Below are positions 1 through 8,453 of a stretch of 64,000 nucleotides of DNA, in pieces; position 1 is the first letter of the stretch; each line of letters starts with the position of its first letter. The DNA comes from Lysinibacillus timonensis (GTDB taxonomy: Bacteria; Bacillota; Bacilli; Bacillales_A; Planococcaceae), in assembly GCF_900291985.1 (NCBI RefSeq), contig NZ_LT985980.1, positions 2,820,001 through 2,884,000 on the forward strand. The letters run 5' to 3'. Both the position numbers and the translations under genes were made by a program. A model generated the notes under the pieces. That model ran no database searches, was not told the origin of the DNA, and was given only the letters and a program-made list of their open reading frames with translations.

Positions 1-1
1 A

Positions 2-418
2 AGCAAGATTAAGGATAAAATGGGAGACAAATGGCCACTTCATGCATCGGTGTTAAACTTTAGACAAGACCATGCACGTATTTATATTACAGGTTTTGCT
101 GGGTCCATTTTAACTGAACTTGGATTTAAGGGGCCTAAAGACGTATCTGTTGAAGGACAGGATATTCTTAAACTCACTGATAAAGAAAGTATCGCTCAAA
201 TGAATGCAGATGTCTTTTATCTATTCATGGAACAAGACGAGGCAATCACGAAAACCTATAATGAATGGACAAACCATCCATTATGGGGGAATCTGGATGC
301 TGTAAAAGAAAATCAAGTTTACACAGTAGATGAAATCATTTGGAATATGGGTGGTGGCATCACAGCAGCGAACTTAATGCTTGATGATATTTATGACAGG
401 TTTGATTTAGAGAAGTAG
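2..418 (+). CDS. Iron-siderophore ABC transporter substrate-binding protein, C-terminal part
   Basis: The reading frame is already open at the window edge, so the N-terminus and lipoprotein signal lie upstream. The visible 138 residues end in the helical C-lobe typical of FecB/FhuD-type (cluster 8) binding proteins: a long stretch ending ADVFYLFM, a PLWGNLDAVKENQVYTVDE-type motif and a final short helix. This lobe docks on FecCD permeases. The next three genes encode two such permeases and an ATPase, which supports ferric-siderophore uptake at the outer face of the membrane. The exact siderophore cannot be read from the sequence; YfiY of B. subtilis is the nearest family example that I recognise. 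Confidence 0.85.
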   Translation, partial: SKIKDKMGDKWPLHASVLNFRQDHARIYITGFAGSILTELGFKGPKDVSVEGQDILKLTDKESIAQMNADVFYLFMEQDEAITKTYNEWTNHPLWGNLDAVKENQVYTVDEIIWNMGGGITAANLMLDDIYDRFDLEK

Positions 419-431
419 ATATAAGAACTGG

Positions 432-468
432 AGATAGGAGAGGGGGGTCACTCTTTCTCCTATTTTTG
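432..468 (+). terminator. Terminator after the binding-protein gene
   Basis: Arms ATAGGAGA (434-441) and TCTCCTAT (456-463) are followed by a T-run. It sits 14 bases after the binding-protein stop and before the permease genes. Partial read-through here would give excess binding protein over permease, which is common in such systems; that role is inferred. Confidence 0.75.
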
Positions 469-568
469 TATGTTCATCCAACTGAGTAGGGACTGTACAT
501 AATCTATAAGTTAAATGCCCATTTTGTAAAATTAAAGTTCGTTATAAAGAAATGAAAGGAGGAGTTCC

Positions 569-1585
569 ATGAATAGTTTACTTTCTCGTACATCTCTCAA
601 AATAACAGGTTTTAGTATTTGCCTTATGTTATTTTTAATTTCATTCGTGCTTAGTATTGCGCTTGGCCAAACAACGATTCCGTTACAAACGACTTTTGAA
701 GCTTTTTTTCATTATGATGGATCGATTACTGAGCACGTGATCATTACAACATCACGAACAACTAGAGCAGTGATTGCCGCTGTAATTGGAGCCAGTCTTG
801 CAATAGCAGGGTCTCTCATGCAGGCTTTGACAAGAAATCCTTTAGCAGCTCCTGATATTTTGGGAATTAATGCGGGTGCGCTGTTTTTTATTGTCTTTTC
901 AGCTACCTTTTTCTCCATTGACTCTTTAGTTAGTTACATGTGGATTGCTTTTCTTGGGGCAGGGATTGCTGGAGTATTGGTTTTCTTTCTAGGTTCCATA
1001 GGAAAAGATGGCTTAACGCCCATTAAAATTGTACTCGCTGGTGCGTCCATTTCCGCTCTTTTTGTTTCATTTACTCAAGGGCTGTTAGTGATTGATGAGC
1101 AAGGCATCCAAAGTGTATTATTTTGGCTCGCCGGATCGGTGGCAGGGCGGAGTATGGATATGTTGTTGCCTGTGTTACCTTTTATGATCGGAGCAGGGGT
1201 TCTCACATTATTTTTAGGAAGGTCCATTAATATTCTCCAGTCTGGTGAGGATATTGCAAAAGGATTAGGGCAACGAACCATCTTATTGAAGATCCTTATG
1301 GGTGTCATTGTTGTTTTTCTAGCAGGAGGATCGGTGGCAGTGGCTGGCTCTATTGGATTTGTTGGCTTAATTGTACCGCATATCGTTCGAGGGCTTGTCG
1401 GTCCAGATTATCGATGGATCATTCCTTTTAGTGCATTAGTAGGAGCGATTCTCCTGCTGTTAGCAGATACGGTAGCAAGATTTATTATTATGCCTCAAGA
1501 AGTGCCAATTGGTGTGATGACAGCTTTCATAGGAGCTCCGTTTTTTGTTTATATAGCACGTAGGGGGTTAACAAAGAATGACTAA
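569..1585 (+). CDS. FecCD-family iron-siderophore permease (first subunit)
   Basis: This 338-residue integral membrane protein belongs to the FecCD/BtuC family and has about nine or ten hydrophobic segments. It contains the family signature GASLAIAGSLMQALTRNPLA near residues 70-90 and the conserved SIGFVGLIVPHIVR stretch near 260-275, where the cytoplasmic ATPase couples. The ATG is preceded by AAAGGAGG. Its stop overlaps the start of the second permease by 8 bases, so the two are translationally coupled and probably form a heterodimeric channel. It resembles YfiZ of B. subtilis; substrate specificity is inferred only at the level of ferric hydroxamate or carboxylate siderophores. Confidence 0.9.
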   Translation: MNSLLSRTSLKITGFSICLMLFLISFVLSIALGQTTIPLQTTFEAFFHYDGSITEHVIITTSRTTRAVIAAVIGASLAIAGSLMQALTRNPLAAPDILGINAGALFFIVFSATFFSIDSLVSYMWIAFLGAGIAGVLVFFLGSIGKDGLTPIKIVLAGASISALFVSFTQGLLVIDEQGIQSVLFWLAGSVAGRSMDMLLPVLPFMIGAGVLTLFLGRSINILQSGEDIAKGLGQRTILLKILMGVIVVFLAGGSVAVAGSIGFVGLIVPHIVRGLVGPDYRWIIPFSALVGAILLLLADTVARFIIMPQEVPIGVMTAFIGAPFFVYIARRGLTKND

Positions 1586-2612
1586 CCTAATAACGATTCG
1601 AACAAAATGGATCTCTATTCAATTTTATAAAAAGACATGGATTACGTTTTTAATCCTAAGCTTGCTTGCGTTGTTTATCTTTATTCTCAGCTTATCAGTA
1701 GGGAGTAGCTTCATTAGTCCGTATGAAGTGGTTAAACAGTTCCTTGGCTTGGGGACTGGTGAACATGATTTTGTATTAAATACATTGAGACTCCCAAGAG
1801 TATTACTTGCTTTTATGGTCGGAGCAGCGCTTGGTGTTTCCGGTTTAATTTTACAAGGAGTAATTAGAAATCCCCTTGCTTCCCCTGATATTATTGGAAT
1901 CACAAGTGGTGCTTCTGTTGGGGCGAATATATTTTTTGTCTTTTTGATGGGCACGGTAAGTTTAACATGGCTTCCCTTATTTGCCATATTGGGAGCAGCG
2001 GGTGTATCCGTGTTAATTTATTTGTTGTCATGGAAAAAGGGAATAACGCCAATCCGTCTAGTCCTAATAGGAATTGGAGTTGCGGCAGTGATGAAGGCTT
2101 TTGTCACAATGATGCTAGTATTCAGTGAAGTGGCGGTAACATCCAAATCGTATCTTTGGTTAACGGGGAGCCTGTATGGTGCCAATTGGCAGGACGTATA
2201 TTCCATGTTTCCATGGCTTTTGATCTTTATTCCGTTCACGATTTTTTTAGCTAGAACTGTTGACGCGAAAGAACTTGGTGATGATGTTGCTACAAGTCTT
2301 GGTGTGAAAGTGCAATCACAGCGCCTTCTTCTCCTATTTATTAGTGTTGTGTTAGCTGGTTCTGCCGTAGCATTTGCAGGTGGAATAGAGTTTGTTGGTC
2401 TGATCGCACCACATGTTGGCAGGATGCTGATTGGGCGTTCCTTTTCTGGGTTAGTACCTATTTCTGCTTTGCTGGGTGGAGTAATTGTCATGATAGCGGA
2501 TATTGTTGCAAGGACGGCATTTTTACCACTTGATATTCCAGCAGGTGTTTTTACAGCTGGAATTGGGGCTCCATTTTTTATTTATTTATTGTATAGAAAC
2601 CGAAATAAGTAA
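1578..2612 (+). CDS. FecCD-family iron-siderophore permease (second subunit)
   Basis: This 344-residue polytopic membrane protein is homologous to the preceding gene product. It shows [20 protein letters not shown] (about residues 75-95) and [17 protein letters not shown] near 270, the two FecCD hallmarks. The start overlaps the previous stop by 8 bases. The longer cytoplasmic N-terminus, with positive residues before the first membrane helix, fits the YfhA-type partner subunit. It is expected to pair with the first permease and the ATPase encoded 37 bases downstream to import ferric siderophores. Confidence 0.9.
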   Translation: MTNLITIRTKWISIQFYKKTWITFLILSLLALFIFILSLSVGSSFISPYEVVKQFLGLGTGEHDFVLNTLRLPRVLLAFMVGAALGVSGLILQGVIRNPLASPDIIGITSGASVGANIFFVFLMGTVSLTWLPLFAILGAAGVSVLIYLLSWKKGITPIRLVLIGIGVAAVMKAFVTMMLVFSEVAVTSKSYLWLTGSLYGANWQDVYSMFPWLLIFIPFTIFLARTVDAKELGDDVATSLGVKVQSQRLLLLFISVVLAGSAVAFAGGIEFVGLIAPHVGRMLIGRSFSGLVPISALLGGVIVMIADIVARTAFLPLDIPAGVFTAGIGAPFFIYLLYRNRNK

Positions 2613-2649
2613 CGTTAGTGCATGGAGACTGAAAAAAGGAGTTGAAACG

Positions 2650-3459
2650 ATGAGTGCGCTAGAAACAAGTTCTTTAACATTAGGTTATAGTGACCATAAT
2701 ATCATTGAAAATCTGAATATAAAAATACCTAAAGGACAAATTACAGTGTTAGTTGGTGCAAATGGTTGTGGAAAATCAACGTTATTACGTTCACTTGCGC
2801 GACTTTTAAAACCAACGTCGGGTCATATAATAGTAGAAGGCGATGCACTTAGAAGCTTACCAACAAAAGAGGTGGCGAAGCGACTTGCGATTCTCCCACA
2901 AGGTCCTATTGCTCCAGAGGGCCTTACCGTTTTACAGCTGATTAAACAAGGAAGGTACCCACATCAAAGTTGGTTAAAGCAATGGTCTATGGAAGATGAA
3001 AAAGCTGTCAATCAAGCGCTTGAAGCTACACGTTTGAAGGAGTTTGCCGAAAGAGCGGTGGATTCCTTATCTGGTGGGCAGAGACAACGGGCATGGATTG
3101 CAATGACGTTAGCACAGAAAACGGATATAATTTTGTTAGATGAACCGACAACCTACTTAGATATGACCCATCAAATAGAGGTTTTAGACCTTTTATTTGA
3201 ATTAAATGAACAAGAAGGTCGAACAGTTGTGATGGTTTTACATGACTTAAATTTAGCTTGTCGTTATGCACATCATATTATTGCGGTTTGCGATAAACAA
3301 GTATATGCCGAAGGAAAGCCGGAAGAGATCATTACTGCAAGTATGGTAAAGGATGTTTTCCAATTGGATTGTGATATCACGATAGACCCAATTTTTGGAA
3401 CGCCTTTATGTATTCCGCATGGGAAGGGAAGGCATGTTAGAATGAATGGGAATAAGTGA
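2650..3459 (+). CDS. ABC transporter ATP-binding protein for iron-siderophore uptake
   Basis: This 269-residue ATPase of the FecE/FhuC/YusV group energises the two permeases upstream. It shows Walker [10 protein letters not shown] (36-44), signature LSGGQ (140-144), Walker B IILLDE (160-165) and the switch histidine H198. I place the start at the ATG at 2650 because AAAAGGAG lies just before it; an upstream in-frame extension overlaps the permease gene and lacks a ribosome site. In B. subtilis the related YfiZ-YfhA permease borrows a distant ATPase, whereas here the ATPase is encoded in the same cluster. Confidence 0.92.
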   Translation: MSALETSSLTLGYSDHNIIENLNIKIPKGQITVLVGANGCGKSTLLRSLARLLKPTSGHIIVEGDALRSLPTKEVAKRLAILPQGPIAPEGLTVLQLIKQGRYPHQSWLKQWSMEDEKAVNQALEATRLKEFAERAVDSLSGGQRQRAWIAMTLAQKTDIILLDEPTTYLDMTHQIEVLDLLFELNEQEGRTVVMVLHDLNLACRYAHHIIAVCDKQVYAEGKPEEIITASMVKDVFQLDCDITIDPIFGTPLCIPHGKGRHVRMNGNK

Positions 3460-3481
3460 GGTAAAAATGAGGATATGGTGG

Positions 3482-3525
3482 CCCTGTGAAAATTAGTCAA
3501 ACATCTAATTTTTACGGGGTTTTTT
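3482..3525 (+). terminator. Terminator of the siderophore transport operon
   Basis: A 15-base arm starting CCCTGTGAAAATTAG (3482-3496) pairs with CTAATTTTTACGGGG (3505-3519), followed by a T6 run. It is 22 bases past the ATPase stop codon. Confidence 0.85.
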
Positions 3526-3537
3526 ATGGCAAAGTAA

Positions 3538-3575
3538 AAGACCTAAGCCTGGTGAAATACAATAACTTAGGTCTT
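3538..3575 (-). terminator. Terminator-like hairpin for the small minus-strand gene
   Basis: Arms AAGACCTAAG (3538-3547) and CTTAGGTCTT (3566-3575) form a 10-bp stem. Read on the minus strand it is followed by TTTTAC, so it most likely ends transcription of the 36-residue gene at 3633-3743. Confidence 0.6.
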
Positions 3576-3632
3576 CAATGCAGCCTATATACATATGTCT
3601 AACTCACTTGGTCAGATCATTGGGAGGCATGT

Positions 3633-3743
3633 TTATTTTTTGTTGTTCATTATTGTATCCACAAGAGGCATTCCAATAACAATAATCGCAATCGTTGCAA
3701 TTAGAAGACCTTGTAAAATACCCACAGCAATATGATCGAACAC
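3633..3743 (-). CDS. Small single-span membrane protein (36 aa)
   Basis: A GTG-started 36-codon frame is preceded by AAAGGAGAGATACGC, a strong ribosome site at good spacing. The peptide begins MFDHIAVGILQGLL, continues with a hydrophobic Ile/Ala-rich helix (about residues 6-31) containing GMPLVDT, and ends in NNKK. The charge pattern predicts one membrane span with a cytoplasmic Lys-rich tail. A terminator hairpin follows on the same strand. I do not recognise a named family. The ribosome site, coding pattern and terminator together support a real gene. Confidence 0.65.
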   Translation of the reverse strand: MFDHIAVGILQGLLIATIAIIVIGMPLVDTIMNNKK

Positions 3744-3946
3744 GCGTATCTCTCCTTTTGTTCTTTATATACTATTATCTTACCTTAAATTCTGTATTAT
3801 TACCAACTGCTTAAAGAAAGTCTTCAGAACTTCATATCTAAAATTTGGGTGGATTTTAAACAAGAAGAACTTTGAGGAATATATGGAGGGCAAAATTTAC
3901 ATAATAACGAGGAATAAAAATAAACACTTTCTATGGGGGAGTTAGA

Positions 3947-4417
3947 ATGGAGCCACAAACCATTTTTGTTTATGTTGTAAGCTTAGTATTTATCATATTG
4001 GCTTTACTAATTCCCAAAAAGATCAAACGTTATGAAATGTACGCAACTTCCCTGTTTTCAGTAGTGGTAGGTCTTGTTGTAGATACGATGTTAGCGGTAA
4101 AATATGAATTTTATGTACTTGATAAGCCAGGAGTACAAATACCTCCAATAATTGGGCAAGTGATTCTATATTATATAGGCAGTTTACTAATATTGAATTT
4201 CTATCCTTATCAGAAATCGAAAATGTGGAAAGCAGGTTACATCTTATTTTGCTCTTTGCTTGCGGTTGGATTTGAGTTTATTTGTTATATATTTAACTTT
4301 ATTAACTATAATCAATGGAAAATTTGGTATTCAGCTTTATGTTATCCATTTATTATTTCCTTCTTCGTTTTACATTTTAAGTTTTTCCGATGGTTGGTGA
4401 AGGAGAGTAAGGAATGA
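3947..4417 (+). CDS. CBO0543-family membrane protein
   Basis: This 156-residue protein has about five hydrophobic segments separated by short loops, including KKIKRYEMYATSLFS, DKPGVQIPPIIGQV and FNFINYNQWKIWYS. These loop motifs match the uncharacterised CBO0543 family, which is common in Bacillales and usually present as several paralogues. The ATG at 3947 follows TATGGGGGAGTTAG. Function is unknown. It stands alone, with no operon partner in overlap or tight spacing. Confidence 0.7.
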   Translation: MEPQTIFVYVVSLVFIILALLIPKKIKRYEMYATSLFSVVVGLVVDTMLAVKYEFYVLDKPGVQIPPIIGQVILYYIGSLLILNFYPYQKSKMWKAGYILFCSLLAVGFEFICYIFNFINYNQWKIWYSALCYPFIISFFVLHFKFFRWLVKESKE

Positions 4418-4511
4418 TTTCGCCATACTTTCTCCAGGAAACATGGATGGAGTGTGGCGTAGTTGGCCGGGGCAAGTCCTGAGGTAAGACAGTTACGTTC
4501 AGTCATGGAGC

Positions 4512-4520
4512 TGTTATAAT
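4512..4520 (+). promoter_or_regulatory. Extended -10 promoter for the alpha/beta hydrolase gene
   Basis: TGTTATAAT matches an extended -10 element (TGnTATAAT). Transcription would start near 4527, about 90 bases before the TTG start. No convincing -35 is visible, which is acceptable for extended -10 promoters. Confidence 0.4.
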
Positions 4521-4617
4521 GGGAAAAAATGGTCAAATTGAAGTGTCTGCCAATTATACAGCAGTTGCTTATTAGTACAATGAATTTTTAATTCAAACTG
4601 AGATAAGGAGTTTGCAT

Positions 4618-5652
4618 TTGAAAAGGAAACGAAAGATTTTCATATCTTTTATCATCATGGCGGTCATCATTATTGCTACTTTATTTTTTCCTACTTGGAC
4701 ACCTAAAGTGGAGGGAGTAAATAGCATTACCGAATTAAAGCCGATTGAAATAAACGGAACAAAACTTGAAGTGATGATAAGAGGTGCTGATAAAAGGAAT
4801 CCCATTGTTATCTTTGTGCATGGAGGACCAGGATGCTCAGAGATCCCTTATGTTAGGAAATATCAAGATCTCCTTGAAGAACATTTTACCATTGTGCATT
4901 ATGATCAGAGAGGAAGCGGGAAGTCGTTTCATTTCTTTGAAGACTACTCGAATATCAACTCAGAACAACATGTGAATGATTTGTTGCCACTGACTGAATA
5001 TGTAAAAAAAGAATTGGGTCAAGAAAAGGTTATATTAATTGGTCATTCATATGGAACATACATAGGACTGCAAGCTGCAAGTAAATATCCTGAACACTAC
5101 GCAGCTTATATTGGTATCGGTCAGGTTTCGAATACTATAAAAAGTGAAATGGATAGTCTGAATTATACAATACAACAAGCACAACAAGCTGGAAATCAAT
5201 CGGATGTAGAGCAATTAGAATTGCTCAGAGATGCTATTGAAAATGGTGAAGCCCATACACCAAGAAACATGGTCCGTAAGTATGGAGGGGCTGCAAGGTT
5301 AATTGATGACAATATGGACTATCTCACTGGGTTTCTAACGAGTCCGGAATATAACTTACTAGATGTGATTCGTTATTTTAATGGAATTTCAGCCACACAA
5401 GATAGATTACTAGCTCAAGAGAGAGAGAATGATATTACAACAATAGTTGAGCATTTAGATATTCCCTTATATTTTGTAATGGGGAAATATGATTATATGA
5501 CATCTACAAGTGCAGCAAAAGAGTATTTTGATCACTTGGAAGCTCCAAAGAAAGAATTTATGGTCTTTGAGCATTCTGCACATTACCCTCAATTCGAAGA
5601 AGAAACACTTTTTGCTGAATGGTTGATTAACACGTGGCGAAGTTTGGAGTAG
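4618..5652 (+). CDS. Membrane-anchored alpha/beta hydrolase, prolyl-iminopeptidase-like
   Basis: This 344-residue enzyme has an N-terminal membrane anchor (about residues 7-24). The alpha/beta-hydrolase core has the oxyanion motif HGGPG (68-72), DQRGSGKS (96-103), nucleophile S144 in GHSYG, acid D292 and base H322. These place it in the prolyl iminopeptidase/S33 group, acting on the outer face of the membrane. I choose the TTG at 4618 because AAGGAG lies 7 bases upstream; the TTG at 4612 is too close to that site. The substrate is unknown, and the HGGPG-DQRG pair also occurs in esterases and lactonases of this family. Confidence 0.8.
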   Translation: MKRKRKIFISFIIMAVIIIATLFFPTWTPKVEGVNSITELKPIEINGTKLEVMIRGADKRNPIVIFVHGGPGCSEIPYVRKYQDLLEEHFTIVHYDQRGSGKSFHFFEDYSNINSEQHVNDLLPLTEYVKKELGQEKVILIGHSYGTYIGLQAASKYPEHYAAYIGIGQVSNTIKSEMDSLNYTIQQAQQAGNQSDVEQLELLRDAIENGEAHTPRNMVRKYGGAARLIDDNMDYLTGFLTSPEYNLLDVIRYFNGISATQDRLLAQERENDITTIVEHLDIPLYFVMGKYDYMTSTSAAKEYFDHLEAPKKEFMVFEHSAHYPQFEEETLFAEWLINTWRSLE

Positions 5653-5699
5653 TTCATGTTCCTTCTTAGTTTTTAAAAATATCTCGAGCAATGATTAAA

Positions 5700-5732
5700 G
5701 GTGCTTTCCTAGGAACGGAATAGCACTTTTTC
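5700..5732 (+). terminator. Terminator after the hydrolase gene
   Basis: Stem GTGCT-TTCC (5701-5709) pairs with GGAA-TAGCAC (5717-5726), followed by TTTTTCC. Confidence 0.7.
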
Positions 5733-5845
5733 CATTTGGCCTAAATGAATGACTCTATATCCCAATTTATGGTTAACACTAGGAATATAAAGTTATTTGC
5801 TTGAAAAATAATGTTTTTTGTTTCTGTGTCCTCATCTGATATCTA

Positions 5846-6385
5846 CTAGGATCTATACATTAAATGAATTTGATCGGCAATATAATCTGAACTTAAATAT
5901 AAGCCATTTTTTAACCACCACATAATGATACCAACTAAAGAAGCTGTTTTAATTTCTATATCTACATTTATCTTCGAACTCGGATTGGTACTATTCAATC
6001 TACGGATTTCAATTAACTTTTTCATTAGGTTAAACAGATGCTTTTCGAATTGTTCAAGTTGAAAAAGTAAGAGCAAATGACGTCTCTGCGTATAAAGATA
6101 ATCGAGTAATTGAACTAATTGTTTTTTTACATTGTAATCTTGAACTTGAATGAGCGTATCCATTTGATCGGTTAGTTCATGAATAATATCCTGCATTAGT
6201 TGGTTAATTAGTCCGGCTATGTCCTGATAATGTAAGTAAAATGTTGTTCGATTTAATAATGCCTTTTGGGTTACATTTTTCACAGTTAACTGTTGAATAG
6301 ATAATCCTTCATTTAATAGAGCTAAAGCGGCATTTTTTAACATACATTGTGTTCTTATAGCACGAGGATCTTCTTTTTTAGACAT
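5846..6385 (-). CDS. TetR/AcrR-family transcriptional regulator
   Basis: This 179-residue protein has an N-terminal TetR helix-turn-helix: helix 1 around IRTQCMLKNAALALL, then LTVKNVTQKALLNRTTFYLHY, in which NRTTFYLHY is the recognition helix pattern. The remaining all-helical part would bind an unknown ligand and mediate dimerisation. The gene is divergent from the MFS exporter at 6554, with a perfect 9+9 bp palindrome between them. By family precedent it represses the exporter and itself, and releases on drug binding. Length is normal for the family. Confidence 0.85.
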   Translation of the reverse strand: MSKKEDPRAIRTQCMLKNAALALLNEGLSIQQLTVKNVTQKALLNRTTFYLHYQDIAGLINQLMQDIIHELTDQMDTLIQVQDYNVKKQLVQLLDYLYTQRRHLLLLFQLEQFEKHLFNLMKKLIEIRRLNSTNPSSKINVDIEIKTASLVGIIMWWLKNGLYLSSDYIADQIHLMYRS

Positions 6386-6434
6386 ATGTTCAACTCCAGT
6401 CTATTATTTTTAGTTTTATGTACATTTTGTTATG

Positions 6435-6456
6435 CAGTGTCGACTACTCGACACTG
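6435..6456. promoter_or_regulatory. Palindromic operator between tetR-like and MFS genes
   Basis: Arms CAGTGTCGA (6435-6443) and TCGACACTG (6448-6456) are perfect inverted repeats with a 4-base spacer, 49 bases upstream of the regulator start. A weaker dyad, GACA-TTG-TGTC, lies at 6511-6521 near the exporter. Both may be TetR sites; the first is the stronger candidate. Confidence 0.65.
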
Positions 6457-6553
6457 AGTCTTAGATTGTTTATGGTCAATGTTGTGAATTTCTTGTTAAG
6501 ATACTTTTTAGACATTGTGTCTATAAAATTATCATAGCGTTAGGAGTTCCAAT

Positions 6554-7945
6554 ATGCAAAACGAAATATCGAATCAGACTAGAAAAATCTTGCTGGTTGT
6601 CATGATTGCAGGATGCTTTTTTTCTACATTAAATCAGACATTACTTAATGTTGCCTTGAGTGATTTAATGGTAATATTTAATGTCACACCTACTACCATT
6701 CAGTGGTTAGCAACCGGTTTTATGCTTGTGAATGGAATATTAGTACCGATTACTGCGTTTTTAATGAAACGATATTCAACACGTCAGCTGTTTATCAGTT
6801 CCATGTTGTTCTTATTAGTGGGATCGATCATTGCAGGATGTGCCATGGATTTTTACGTGTTATTAGCAGGACGTATGATACAAGCTGTTGGTGCAGGAAT
6901 TATTATTCCGTTAATGATGACAGTAATTGTTTACTTATATCCTCTAGAAGAGCGCGGTGCTGTAATGGGGAAAATTGGGTTTGCGATTATTTTCGGTCCA
7001 GCCATAGCCCCAACGATTGCAGGTTTTATCGTAGAATATATGTCATGGAGATGGCTATTTATTGGCTTAATTCCATTTGTGGCAATCATTATTCTATTAG
7101 CTTATAAGTATTTACTCAATGTTGCAGAAGGGACAAAGGTTAAACTTGATAGATTAAGTGTCGTTTACTCTACATTTGGTTTCGGATTTTTACTATTTGG
7201 GTTTAGTAGTGCAGGTAGTCGAGGGTGGAGCGATTGGCTTGTTATAGCAACGATTGGTTTGGGACTTGTGGTCACGGTTTTATTTTGTCAGCGGCAGTTA
7301 TATTCAAGTGATCCATTATTAAATTTATCAGTGTTTCAATATAAGATGTTCTCCATGACGACAGTTATCAATATCGCTGTTACGATTTTAATGTATGCAG
7401 ATTTGATTCTATTACCTATTTTTTTACAGGATGGTCGAGGCTTTACAGCATTTGAAGCAGGACTTTTATTGCTACCAGGTGCTATCGTGAATGCCTTTTT
7501 ATCACCAGTAACAGGGAAATTGTTTGATCGATACGGGGCAAAACCTTTATTTATTGTGGGGATGGGTTTGATCGTACTGTCAATGTTAGCAGTGATTGGT
7601 TTATCAACTTCCACTTCGTATGTTTATATACTTGTTCGAACGATAATCTTACGCATTGGCTTAGCCTTTATTACCATGCCGTTAAATACAGCTGCATTAA
7701 ATGTTCTACCTAAAGAATTGGCTTCACATGGATCAGCTATTAACAATACGGTTCGCCAATTAGCAGGTGCAATTGGTACAGCAGTTATTGTTACGATTTA
7801 TTCTATACAATTAACGAGGGTTTCCATTGAAACAAGTGAAGGTTATGTGATTGCGGCAAGTACGACCTATTTCTATATGTTGGTTATGGCGGTAATCGCA
7901 TTTATTGTAGTCTGGTTTGTGCCGAAAAGAAGAGAGGCCAACTAA
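6554..7945 (+). CDS. MFS multidrug exporter, DHA2 (EmrB/LmrB-like) family
   Basis: This 463-residue transporter has about 14 hydrophobic segments. It contains the DHA2 motifs LNVALSDLMVIFNV and IQWLATGFML in the first helices, LAGRMIQAVGAGIIIP, and the motif C-like IFGPAIAPTIAGFI with YMSWRWLFIG. These identify proton-driven drug export of the EmrB/LmrB type. The ATG follows TAGGAGTTCC. It is divergent from a TetR regulator and shares its operator region, so induction by a substrate drug is likely. The actual drug spectrum cannot be read from the sequence. Confidence 0.88.
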   Translation: MQNEISNQTRKILLVVMIAGCFFSTLNQTLLNVALSDLMVIFNVTPTTIQWLATGFMLVNGILVPITAFLMKRYSTRQLFISSMLFLLVGSIIAGCAMDFYVLLAGRMIQAVGAGIIIPLMMTVIVYLYPLEERGAVMGKIGFAIIFGPAIAPTIAGFIVEYMSWRWLFIGLIPFVAIIILLAYKYLLNVAEGTKVKLDRLSVVYSTFGFGFLLFGFSSAGSRGWSDWLVIATIGLGLVVTVLFCQRQLYSSDPLLNLSVFQYKMFSMTTVINIAVTILMYADLILLPIFLQDGRGFTAFEAGLLLLPGAIVNAFLSPVTGKLFDRYGAKPLFIVGMGLIVLSMLAVIGLSTSTSYVYILVRTIILRIGLAFITMPLNTAALNVLPKELASHGSAINNTVRQLAGAIGTAVIVTIYSIQLTRVSIETSEGYVIAASTTYFYMLVMAVIAFIVVWFVPKRREAN

Positions 7946-8026
7946 TTTGAAACTCTTTTAGAGTACAAATAGTGATCGAATAGACAGAAGGACTTAAGAA
8001 TGTGAAGGGCTTAGTAAAGAAGTAAG

Positions 8027-8055
8027 AAAAGGTTGGGCATATACCCAACCTTTTT
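8027..8055. terminator. Bidirectional terminator
   Basis: AAAAGGTTGGG (8027-8037) and CCCAACCTTTTT (8044-8055) form a stem with T-runs on both strands. It serves the MFS gene from the left and the convergent 58-residue gene from the right. Confidence 0.85.
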
Positions 8056-8073
8056 AATCACCCTATGGCACGA

Positions 8074-8250
8074 TTACGATTCTTTGCTTTTTTCCATTGC
8101 ATCTTCCCAACTTGGAAAATAATACAATGCATTTTTCATTAACTCAGGATTTGTTTTCTTAACCTGTTTCTTTCGTAGTGGCTGTCCTTCTTTTTGCACT
8201 AATTCAGCAATCTTACTCACAACTTCTTCAACACTCATATTCGCTTCCAT
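8074..8250 (-). CDS. Small conserved-type protein with PSWEDA motif (58 aa)
   Basis: This 58-codon frame starts with ATG after AAAAAGGGAGG on the minus strand. The sequence runs through SVEEVVSKIAELVQ, GQPLRKKQVKK and NPELMKNALYYFPSWEDAM. The pattern of a Lys/Arg-rich helix followed by ALYYFPSWEDA resembles the small helical modules found next to homing endonucleases (roughly SW.EAL). The fold assignment is tentative and the role is unknown. The gene ends at the bidirectional terminator at 8027-8055. Confidence 0.65.
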   Translation of the reverse strand: MEANMSVEEVVSKIAELVQKEGQPLRKKQVKKTNPELMKNALYYFPSWEDAMEKSKES

Positions 8251-8453
8251 TTGCAGTCCTCCCTTTTTAGTCTTATTATTACTTTTTCCAAATTAGTAAA
8301 ATTAGATACAATTCTGCATCATTTAAATAAAAAATATGATGGAATATTTAAAGAGTTATTCATCTATTCGCCGTCACTATACCATTCCTATATACATAGA
8401 GTATTAAAGTATTAAAGCTTTTCACTTCATTACTAGGTAAAAGGGTGAGTATA

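Noticed and set aside
470-568. Fur box before the siderophore permease genes
   Set aside because: No GATAATGATAATCATTATC-like sequence is present here; iron control probably acts upstream of the binding-protein gene, outside the window.
4418-4617. A riboswitch or small RNA between the membrane protein and hydrolase genes
   Set aside because: Only an extended -10 element can be supported; no conserved RNA motif was seen.
6703-7107. A 134-codon frame inside the MFS gene
   Set aside because: Out-of-frame shadow with cysteine-rich nonsense composition; the MFS frame is fully supported.
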